Assembly: GCA_024811115.1 (NCBI GenBank)
Contig: JAKOGH010000790.1
Location: 124,001-188,000 of the forward strand
Source: Terana coerulea
Taxonomy: Eukaryota > Basidiomycota > Agaricomycetes > Polyporales > Phanerochaetaceae
DNA length: 64,000 nucleotides
Direction: 5' to 3'
Positions 55,123-64,000 of this stretch are shown here, piece by piece (positions within the stretch are counted from its first letter, which is position 1; every line of letters starts with the position of its first letter). A program made the translations under genes and the position numbers. The notes beneath the pieces are model-generated. The model ran no database searches, was not told the origin of the DNA, and saw only the letters and a list, made by a program, of their open reading frames with translations.

Positions 55123-57633
55123 ATGAGCGCGACGCAGAAGCATATTGAAAAGGCGATTGGGCAGATACAGAACAAGGAGGCGGTGCCGCTGCCAGAGATT
55201 GACTTCACCCAACACCAGCTCGATAATGGTTTCACGATTAGCACGCAGGAGCGTGTGGTGAAGGAGGTTAGAACTCACCGTCATAATCTTAGAATGTACT
55301 TAGGCTGATGCGCTGTACGCTAGGTCCAAGCTCCTGCCATGACTTTGCCTACGGACGAGCAGTTTTTCTCTCGCGAAGACCCCTCAAAACCAGACCACGC
55401 GTTCCTCAAGAACCACTTCTATCGCGAAGGACGGCTGAGCGAGGAACATGCGATGTACATCATAGAGAAGACAAGTGAGATACTGCGAGGGGAGCCTAAT
55501 CTGCTCTATGTCGATGCCCCAGTGACTGGTGCGTCATGGTTTCCAAGGCATTGCGTGCCGACATGCTGACCACTTGCTTTCAATGTAGTATGTGGCGACA
55601 TTCACGGCCAATACGTACGCTGCTCTTATCTTCTGAGGTGTTATTGTGGATGATGCTTACATATATGTTCATAGTACGACCTCATGAAACTCTTCGAAAT
55701 CGGCGGCAGCCCCGCTAACACTCGGTACCTCTTCTTGGGAGACTATGTTGACCGCGGCTACTTCAGCATTGAAGTGAGTTTATTGTATACCGCCGGGCTT
55801 GAGCGTCACGCTGACTCTCAAAATAGTGTGTCTTGTACTTGTGGACCCTGAAGATGTGGTACCCGGATACTCTCTTCCTCCTGCGTGGAAACCACGAATG
55901 CAGACATTTGACGGATTACTTCACGTTCAAACTCGAGTGTGAGTCTCTTGCTGGCATATAGATGTTACCTGCGCTTACCAATCGTCACGCTAGGCAAGCG
56001 CAAGTACTCTGAACGGATCTACGACGCATGCATGCAGTCCTTCTGCGCGCTACCACTTGCAGCCATCATGAACAAGCAGTTCTTCTGCATCCATGGTGGT
56101 TTGTCGCCTGAGCTACACACCCTGGAGGATATCCGCAATGTTCGTACCGCTTCTTTCCATTACGAAGGCCATACGCTGACCTTCTACAGATTGACCGTTT
56201 CCGTGAGCCACCGACACAAGGCTTGATGTGCGATATGCTCTGGTCGGACCCTGTCGAAGACTTCGGCCAGGAGAAGACATCCGACAGCTTCGTGCACAAC
56301 CATGTCCGAGGTTGCTCCTACTTCTTCACGTACCAAGCGGCATGCCAGTTCCTCGAAAGGAACAAGCTACTCTCAATCATTCGCGCGCATGAGGCACAGG
56401 ATGCTGGGTAGGACTCACCATGATTAAGACCGGATGTCCAGCTGACAAAGCGTTTAGATACCGGATGTATCGCAAGACAAGGACCACTGGGTTCCCATCA
56501 GTTATGACGCTCTTCTCAGCTCCCAACTACCTCGACGTCTACAACAATAAGGCCGCTATCCTGAAGTATGAGAGCAACGTCCTCAACATCCGGCAATTCA
56601 ACTCGACCCCCATCCGTATTGGCTGCCCAACTTCATGGACGCGTTCACATGGAGTCTGCCGTTCGTTGGAGAGAAAAGTATGCTCAGTTTCATTGTCCTG
56701 TGTCGTGGGTGTTGACCACGTCTTAGTTACCGACATGCTGCTGGCCATGCTCAATTGCTGCACCAAGGAAGAACTGGAAGAAAGCTCGGACGAGGAAACG
56801 CTGGTATCACCGACCCGGTCAGAAGACTCCGCTGAGCGCCGGAAAGTCATCAAAAACAAGATTCTTGCTGTCGGTCGCATGTCCCGTGTCTTCGCTTTGC
56901 TTCGGTGTGTTACTCGATTCGTTGTGCTATGATATATCTGACCCATGTCTTTCGCAGTGAGGAGTCCGAGAAAGTTTCGGAGCTCAAGAACATCTCCGGG
57001 TCTGCAAAGCTGCCTTACGGCACCCTCGCACTCGGCGCCGAAGGTATCAAGGACGCCATCTCAGGGTTCGACGATGCGTGAGTGTATTCCAACAGCCCTC
57101 GTAGTATATTCGCTCAAATCACCTCACATTATCTTAGGCGCAAGTCCGACATCGAGAACGAGCGTCTTCCTCCAGAGCTCTTCGATGCGAGCTCGGAAGA
57201 AGGCAAGGCCATCATGTCATCCCAGCCGAGCACACCGGAGGCGGCTCCAGTCGCTCCAGTGGCCGCAAATGGTGTCGCTGCAGCCCTAGAGAAGATCGTG
57301 ACCGCCAGTCCGGAGCCTCCTTCACCTATCGCACCCTCTTCACCCCTGACCCCCACTTCACCATCGTCGTCGATCTCACCGACACCATTCCGCCGCGGAC
57401 ATGGTCGTCAGGCAAGTCTGGGCACTACAATGACGAGTCCCAGTACTCGTCGGAGAAGCTTGGAGAGCACCATGTCGCTCATCAAGGAGGTGTACGACGG
57501 CAAGAGCGCGACCCAGGATGGCGAGCTGGACAAGCTGGCCGAGACGGTCGCGGGCCAGACTACAGGTCCCAAGAACGGCTCGACCGACTCCGGGAGGTCG
57601 ACGCCAGGCTCTGCTATTGCCCCTACGAGCTGA
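55123..57633 (+). CDS. CNA1: Calcineurin A (PP2B catalytic subunit), 11 exons, one base missing in exon 8
   Basis: Exons: 55123-55266, 55324-55528, 55589-55614, 55675-55773, 55827-55938, 55994-56139, 56190-56407, 56458-56677, 56727-56904, 56958-57077, 57138-57633. The Ca2+/calmodulin-dependent Ser/Thr phosphatase shows all metal-site motifs: 'CGDIHGQY', 'GDYVDRG', 'RGNHECRH', '[10 protein letters not shown]', plus '[14 protein letters not shown]'. A B-subunit-binding stretch, the calmodulin-binding helix ('[17 protein letters not shown]') and a Ser/Pro-rich tail follow. In fungi it signals through Crz1-type factors in stress, wall integrity and growth. The exons sum to 1964 nt, one short of a multiple of three. 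The near-invariant '[12 protein letters not shown]' is present only if the frame moves at the C5 run 56607-56611, so one C is missing in this sequence. Corrected length would be ~654 aa. Very likely a functional gene with a consensus error. Confidence 0.96.
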
Positions 57634-59174
57634 GTGCATCGGCGCCAGACTTGGATAGGTTCGGCTGTACAGTAATCTGCGTTTGATGGGGCGGACATAC
57701 ATTATGCACGGAGTGGTCCATCACGGTTTCATGTAATCTCTTCTAACTTGTTCTGCATCGTTCTCCGAGGCCTGTATTCCGCACATTGGATGAAAGACGT
57801 ATATAATATTGAGATACCCTTGAGATATTTGACTTGCGCTTCGGCGTAGTCTCTTGACCCGCGCACGGATGCTGAGCGCTGCACGACGTAAGACTAAGTA
57901 GTCTACATCCAAACTCTGGGTCCTTCAGTGTAGTGTCCCGGAGTTTGAAACGGCACGTCAGGCATTGCCTTGCCGTCACGGCATCTCCCATGTGGCGAGC
58001 CCGGGAGAAGAGCCCGCTGTATACTTACGCCGCCCTTGCCTGAGCCCGCTGCCCAAGCGTCGTCGCTCATATTATCACCTCCCTATTTCTGTATAGCGCA
58101 GGTGAATGCCTCCGAGCACGAGCCCATGAACTCAGGGAAGTCTTAGTATAGTAATGAAGTATGTACTTATCTGGCTAATTATAATATTAATACCATGAGT
58201 ACTGTAAATAGAGAATTGGCTGAGAGGGTGGGATGACACAGGGGACAAGGAAGACAGTCCGGTAAGTCTACCATAATCATCACCGGTCGCCCTTAGTACT
58301 GCGAGAAGCTGGAGGCTAAGTACTGTCGCTGTACAGGTCGTACAAGGGGAATACTTACCGACCTTAGCCTGGCCCTGCGACGACGATGATGACGTCGTCA
58401 GCGCAGCGCGCTTGAGGTCCAAGCTATTTCTTGCCGAGAAGCCGGTTCGAAGTCCGGGACACTCCTCAGAAGACCCCCACCTTGGTGACAGCCTCTATAT
58501 ACAAAGGAACGGGAGCATCCCTTCCGACTATTTAAGAGGCTGTCCTAGAGCCTAAAGACTAAGCCGAATTGTTGTAAGTGGTTTTCTAATTCACTTGTTT
58601 CTTTCCGATCAACCACCATGACCGAAGGCTCACAACATCTAGTGAGGCATAACCAGTGAGTGAAGGCTGCAGCTATTGCTCACTCTGCTATACTTACATC
58701 AATATCTTCACGCACAGTATATATACACTGTCAATTGCGCTCAAAACCTTTTCATTGCCACCTAACGAGAGACGACGTCGCTAGGCTCTCGGAGCCGGTT
58801 AAATGGGGAAACCTGGGCTTGCCAGTGGCGACGGCGTTCTCGCTAAGTTGAATGCAAGCATTCAAGTTCTCCGCTCCGCTCCAGATGAAAGGTAATGTTG
58901 ACTCACAGCCCGGCCTGTCTCACAGGTTCCGTGCGAGACGGTATATTATTCCTGATGTGCTGCACGACATCGAGATCTCCGTTCTACACGAGGCCGCGTC
59001 TGAGGTCATGTCACCGTCAACGACTCGGATGGTGGTTGCATAAAGGCCGTCCTGCACTCTCCGACCGCCAGCACGACGCCCTCTCTACCCTCCACCCGTA
59101 AGCAATAGATCTCGCCTTTCCGTACTCATTGTGCCTCTTGCTAACGCGGCCTTCCACATATAGAGTCGTACATC
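57634..59174. other. Intergenic between calcineurin A and an F-box gene
   Basis: It begins with the calcineurin 3' UTR. Short frames at 58132-58422 (minus) and 58852-59101 (plus) have no features. A 'tatatatacac' AT-rich stretch near 58715-58730 may belong to the promoter of the 59175 gene. Confidence 0.45.
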
Positions 59175-61242
59175 ATGGATATATCGCCTCGTAATGAACA
59201 CATGACCAAACTCAGGTCCGAATGCGACCAACTGGAGGCGGTGGCGGACGGGATGCAGGCTCAGCTATCCGCCGTACAGACTCTCATTAATCAGAAGCGA
59301 CGGGAGCTCGCAGAAATAGCTCCTACCCGCAAGCCTTCGGACGACATCCTTCTGGCTATCATCGGGACTCCGTATCGCCACTATTTCCCGCATTGCCGGC
59401 TCGATCGCGGGATCGCTCGCCATTCACCCATTACGATCACCCACGTATCGCGAAGGTTCAGACGAATCGCTCTCTCCTCATCCTCCATCTGGTGTTGCGT
59501 GCATGTCACCGCGGAACAGGGCGCCGAGTACTGGCGCATACTGGAGCTATACCTCCAACGATCTCAAGACCGCCCTCTTTCCACCATATTCCTATTCAAG
59601 AGCAAGGCGATTAAGGCTTGCAATCGAGACGAGGCCACTTCTAGATACTGGCCGCCTTTCTCGAATAGCTGGTCTCTGCTACGCAGGGCATCTCGGCGAT
59701 GGCAGCATCTGGTGGCGCACTGTTGGCACGAACAATCGCTACACTACCTCCTCATCACTCTACTCGGAATACCTCTCCAGAGACTGGAATTTCTGGACCT
59801 TGGCGGGAGTTTCTCGGATGTCCTAAACGAGGGCTGCTTTCAGGGGTTGAATGCGCCACGCCTAACATGTTTCCGCAGTCACCAGTTCCGGTTCTCAGTG
59901 CGAGCCTCTTTCCTCACCCAGTTGACTGAGCTCCTGCTCAGCGACACGCACCTGACATTTGAATAGGTCGTCACCATTTTTTCGGTTGTCCAGCGCAGAA
60001 TCACGGCACTAACCTTCTGCTCGGTCCGATTCTTCGACGGTCCGCCGCCAGAAGTGTCTTTCCAATTTCCCCATCTCATCCACTTCGCCCTTGACAAAGT
60101 ACTGAGCCCACATCGAGACTGCGCCGCATGGTTAATCCGATGCGTCTGTACGCACGCACCGTCGCTTGCAACTCTCCGCCTGCACAGTCTTTACGACCCT
60201 GAACCAGTCTCCTTCCCAGCGCTCCCTGCGAGTTGCTCTCAACCGTACGGACTCCGGCCCGCTTGGGCCGAACTCTCGGACGCAACTCTCAGAGTTCTGG
60301 GAGACGTTCACGTCGGGCGTTTACGCCCTCCCAGCGGAAACTCGAAGGGGCGAGCTGAGGAAGGAGCCTGACCCTGAACACCTGCTACCGCCACTTTTTG
60401 ACTTTTCGCATATTCCAAGTCTACGTTGCTTCCGCTTCCGCTTCACTAATAACTTCGACGAAGATTCGAGCCTCCTTATCGCAGAGTTCTCCAAACTATT
60501 CGCACGCATTCTTCCCGTTTTGGAGGAGCTGGATGTGTCGTATACCTCGTTCCCAGCCTGTTTCTTGCGGATGGCGCGCACAGCTGGTACCGACGGGACA
60601 GAGAGTTCGGTTGTTTGGCCTCACCTCCGTACGCTCATTGTCCTGGACGAGTATGAAACAGTCGATGTACTGGCTTATGTAATCAAGGTGGCGAGGGTTA
60701 GGAGACGTATGGGCAACACGAGCTTGCGCACACTATCCTCGGGAGGGAAGCTCTACCTTGCAGCTCAGCAAGACGAGAACATGATATCTGAATTTGAAGG
60801 TTTAGGTATCACGTTGAACAGTTACGAACTGGCTCGACCACCAGGTCGGCACACCGCTCAGCAGTGGCGTATGCCATTCTACTTTATGGCCCCGTGGGAT
60901 GATGTGCTGGACAAACCCATCTTTGGACATTGGAAAGGTTTGCTCATTGCGGAAGATCATATTGATGCAAAGGAGGTGAGTTATGCTCTAAGCTTCAACG
61001 TACAGTATGTCGCTGATGAAAGACCCTCCGCACGCGTAGCAATACGAGCCGCATCAATTTGCTCACTTGCTTACCGCAGACCCAAATGACCCAGGAGCAA
61101 GATGTGGTCCGTGTTTTATACTTTCGTCCTCTGATCCAAGCTACAGGACTGGCAGCTGCGGTCAGTCTTCCTCTTCCTCTGCCACAGCTTCTATTTGGAG
61201 TATGCTCATGATAGACGAGAAGTCGAATCAGAGGAAGAATGA
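59175..61242 (+). pseudogene. F-box/LRR protein (sister of the 46-47.8 kb gene), one nonsense codon and one frameshift
   Basis: The N-terminus 'NEHMTKLRSECDQLEAVAD' is helical. The F-box-like part is 'RKPSDDILLAIIGTPYRHY', 'ITHVSRRFRRIALSSSSIW', 'CCVHVTAEQ'. LRR-like segments follow. The frame ends at TAG 59964-59966, but the same frame continues as coding-like LRR ('VVTIFSVVQRRITALTFCS'). The sister gene has 'QSLV' where this one reads 'E*VV', so the stop aligns with a serine and could be TCG to TAG. Near 60330 the frame shifts by one and continues to 'HTAQQWRMPFYFMAPWDD' and 'LDKPIFGHWKGLLIAEDH', homologous to the sister's 'GVDKPVFPHWDGSLVVEDQ'. After an intron starting GTGAGT (60978), a short acidic tail ends at 61242. 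Fewer lesions than the sister suggest a recent inactivation or partly technical breaks. Confidence 0.75.
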
Positions 61243-61713
61243 AAGTATGTAAAACACGGTACATGCGCGTTTTCACGTCCGGGACAATTCTCAGTAGGTG
61301 CCTTTGTGGCGTCCGGGTTTTGCCGCCTCTTCGAAATACTTATCTTGATAGTCATCGGAGACATAGTCTGATAAAATGAGATTTCAAAGTCAAAAAATGT
61401 ATTCACGTAGGGTTAAGTTACGAGATGTTCGGAATTCGACGCGACATCACCTCTACGCATATAATCAAAGTCGTCGCATTCGCTATACGCTTCGGAATGC
61501 AGTCGCCACATCCATGACAACCAACTACAGAATCGTCACCAACGCTAAGAGGAATGACTAGAAAAATAGACCACTAAATCACACAAAACACAGGCATGGT
61601 TTTACACGTATACTACATCTGCTTTGCGCGTCCTTGGGTCACAGCAACCTAAACATACATGCGCTTCCAACAGTTTCGATTTAGCTGAACACGAGAAGCC
61701 GAGCGCAAGAAGA
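61243..61713. other. 3' intergenic region, AT-richer
   Basis: It lies between the stop codons of two convergent genes and should contain both 3' UTRs and poly(A) signals. No ORF is supported. Confidence 0.5.
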
Positions 61714-63171
61714 TCACCGCTTTCCCCGCCATCCGCTGCCCAGGACGCCGCCGCCGCCGACTCCGAAATTCGCGAACGCGCTGCCAGCGGCGGGAGGGCC
61801 TACGGGCGAGGTCACCTCTCCAGGCCCGGCGACTGGGCTATTGACTCCCGGCTTTCCGTGGAAGGAGCTCCGGTAGGCTGTCTGCGGCAGCGACTGGATC
61901 GCCAAGAACTTGTTAGGCATTGGGCGGTCGTCTGTGTTGTACTGCACCGACATCAGCTCTCACGTCGTAGCGAAGCTAATCGGATTACTCACTTGGAACT
62001 CAAGACCAATACCGTCTGCCTCAGAGATATCCAGCAACTTGACCATCTTCTTGCCAATGCCGTTGATCTTCTCGACGTCCTCCTTGCTCCGCGTCCACAG
62101 CTGTATACGGTCGACCTTGCTCCTCAAGCTGACCACCGCGCCGCAGATCTCGTCGCCCTCGTCGAGGTCCTCGCCCACGAGCGCCATCGCGAGCCAGCTC
62201 CAGCAGCGGTCGAGCAGCTGCGGGTTGTTCTTCATCGTCAGCACCCACTTCCCGCCGTTGGCGTTCGCCTCATCCTCCCACATCGGCTTGATGCCCGACT
62301 TGAAGAGGTGGTAGTTGGAGTTGCGCTCGAGCTTGGACGGCAGCTTGAGCCAGTTGAAGTAGCGGCAGAAGGACTCGACCGTGTCGAACTCGCCGATGAC
62401 GGTCAGCCCGGCCTCGTACTCGTCGGTGTCGGGCGCGATGTGCGCCGAGTTCGGCGGGACCTCGCCTGGGGCGACTGCAGGCGTGAAAGGCGCCTTCGAC
62501 TTGCAATCGTGGAAGATCGTCCTGTGCTTCGCTTCAGCAGCTGTTAGGAATAGATAACCCGGGCAGCGTACCATGGTTGTTCCAGAGGATGCTCGGGTGC
62601 CTTCACACGCAGACCCGGCGTCTTCGGGTCCTCAATAGTCTCTGGCTCTGGCGGTTTGGAGGTACCGTCCACACTGAGAGTCCTCGCTTTTGACCCCACT
62701 AAGCGAGCAGTGATGTGTTCGAGGCTGGGGATGTTCTTGTATCCCCTAGGAAAGTTGGGCTTCTTCTCCGTCCGGTCGTTGGACTCACTCTCAGCCTTTT
62801 CCACCTCCTGGTTCAGCTTCTCCAGCTTCTCCTCCGTCGAGCGGCTCGCCCTTGTCGCCGACAGGCGTGACCGAGGTGCTGTGGGGCGGTGACATCGACA
62901 GCGTCGCAGGGGATGTCGAGCGCGTGCTCGGGGCATTGACGGCAGTCGAGTCTGCACCTGCAGAGGCGGTCGTCGACGCCAAAGACACCTGCGAGCCCGT
63001 ACGCAGGAGTGTCGCAGCGAGACGAGGGCGCGAGGCCGAGGAGGAAGATGTGCTATTTGCATTGAGGTTGATGCGAGCGGCCAGCTGGTGCAGCGACGGC
63101 ATGCGCGCACCGGCGGCGGGGCGCTCGGGCTTTGTCACTTCGACTGGGGCATCGGTGGCGGGCGCGGCCAT
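61714..63171 (-). CDS. eIF4E family, class II-like (4E-HP-like), 3 exons, one extra base in exon 1
   Basis: Exons are 63171-62572, 62521-61993 and 61941-61714 (introns 50 and 51 nt). It is a cap-binding translation factor fold: 'HPLEQPWTIFHD', 'FDTVESFCRYFNWLKLPSKL', 'YHLFKSGIKPMWEDEANAN', 'GGKW', 'GDEICGAVVSLR', 'DRIQLWTR'. The Trp that stacks on the cap in the first loop of canonical eIF4E (Trp56 in human) is Tyr here ('DEYEAGL'), the second ('KPMWEDE') is kept, and a Phe sits at the Trp46 position. Tyr at position 56 and 'FK[SE]GIKPMWED' point to class II, which often represses translation. The ~150 aa N-terminus is Ser/Thr-rich with 'MPSLHQLAARINL'. The exons sum to 1357 nt, one too many. 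The frame shifts near 62831-62838 between 'DKGEPLD' and 'EEKLEKLNQEVEK', where one G looks superfluous. Corrected length would be ~451 aa. Confidence 0.9.
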
Positions 63172-63906
63172 GGTTAAGCTCGTCGTGCGAGGCGGTGAGC
63201 TTCAGAGCTGCTACCGCCATTACATCGAGCAGTGTATTGATCGGAACTTGCCGAAAGTTGAGCATAGTGGGCGTCTGCTTTCTCTCCCTCGAGCTCGACT
63301 CTTACCTGTATGTCATCGCCAGCGCACATATCATTTTGTGATAATGTGTCTGTTTCCAGGCGAGTGTGCAGCATCACAGCTGTGTGCAAACATATTATTC
63401 TGAGCCTTTTTCATATGTAGCTAGGGCGGCTTTGGTTGTATCGACGCTGGCGTGGCAGCCATCGAATTTCGCAACGTCATCTGCCGCAAGCGCCATGAAA
63501 GATGAAGCAGCAGACCTGCCGGTGTACTGGTGCAACTAGGCGAAGGTCTATATAGTCAGGAACATTACTCTCCGTTGTTTTTGCAAATGGAGCCCTCGAC
63601 TTTTCCAGTGCCAACGGAAAGGATTCCGATACCGGTCGGCTCCTCGTTCCCATGAGGCAGCGAGGCATTGGTGTGACCTGTTGGACACCGATACGGTAAA
63701 CCACACGACCGTAAATCTTGTTTTTGGGGTACGTGTCGGATTATATGGGAGCTTGGTGCGATAACAGGCACCATCGGGCTGATGCAATTACACAAGGTAT
63801 CCACCGCCGTCGCCTCTCAGCAGGTACAAATATCGGCAGCCCCCAGCGTCGTGTGCTAAGATCTTACACTCGATTATATTCAACTTTACTGTCGATTGTC
63901 ATAGCA
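63172..63906. other. Intergenic with promoter-like motif near 63825
   Basis: It holds the 5' side of the eIF4E-like gene and of the gene starting at 63907. At 63825-63841 the sequence 'tacaaatatcggcagcccc' resembles 'tgtaaatatcggcgacccc' found at the left edge of both 3.4 kb duplicated copies, 80 bases before the ATG. It may be a TATA-like core promoter. No gene is seen. Confidence 0.35.
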
Positions 63907-64000
63907 ATGTCCTATCCCAACGAGTTCCATCCTGACATGACGGCCTCCAAAACTCAAGCCCATTCTCACGCACCTCCCGTCCAGGATGAACATAATCAAC
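63907..64000 (+). CDS. 5' end of a gene cut by the window edge
   Basis: An ATG at 63907 after a pyrimidine- and A-rich leader opens 'MSYPNEFHPDMTASKTQAHS', open to the last base (31 codons). The composition is polar and His/Pro-containing. The product cannot be told from this. A TATA-like 'acaaatatc' lies ~80 bases upstream. Confidence 0.4.
   Translation, partial: MSYPNEFHPDMTASKTQAHSHAPPVQDEHNQ

Noticed and set aside
61624..62547. 307-codon plus-strand frame
   Set aside because: It is antisense to eIF4E-like exons 2 and 3.

Overview
The window looks like nuclear DNA of a basidiomycete fungus, most likely an agaricomycete. Genes are split by many short introns (about 50-65 nt, GT..AG with pyrimidine-rich 3' ends). 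Recognisable proteins are calcineurin A, an UNC50/Gmh1 protein, an eIF4E paralogue and a large bHLH factor. There is also a family of F-box/leucine-rich-repeat proteins of the kind that expands in mushroom-forming fungi. I saw no tRNA, rRNA or CRISPR array. All splice models were made by eye.

Layout. 0-8.2 kb: a seven-TM protein gene with a one-base defect, two copies of a dispersed repeat (the second interrupted by a Tc1/mariner-type MITE), and a broken F-box gene. 8.2-14.7 kb: gene-poor, with one P-loop-like remnant. 14.7-17.6 kb: a bHLH transcription factor on the minus strand. 17.6-38.6 kb: two 3.4-3.6 kb direct repeats (17626-21033 and 34986-38589) enclose about 14 kb. That interval holds small orphan genes with several introns, mostly on the minus strand, a plus-strand gene with a recurrent fungal GWP..NP motif, a tandem duplication, and a higher-order satellite with a ~135 bp unit. 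39.4-40.7 kb: third, inverted copy of the dispersed repeat. 41.8-47.8 kb: three F-box/LRR genes (two intact, one broken). 49.2-63.2 kb: mostly housekeeping genes, namely a WW-domain protein divergent from UNC50, then calcineurin A, a fifth (broken) F-box gene and a class II-like eIF4E. A gene start is cut by the right edge.

How the parts relate. The right third and the bHLH locus look like ordinary chromosome. The 17.6-41 kb stretch looks like an accessory insertion or rearranged block. The F-box genes are paralogues at different stages of decay. The conserved calcineurin gene carries a one-base defect in a C run, and single-base defects also occur in the eIF4E-like, WW and seven-TM genes. 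Some frameshifts in this window are therefore probably consensus errors, and the term 'pseudogene' should be read with that in mind.
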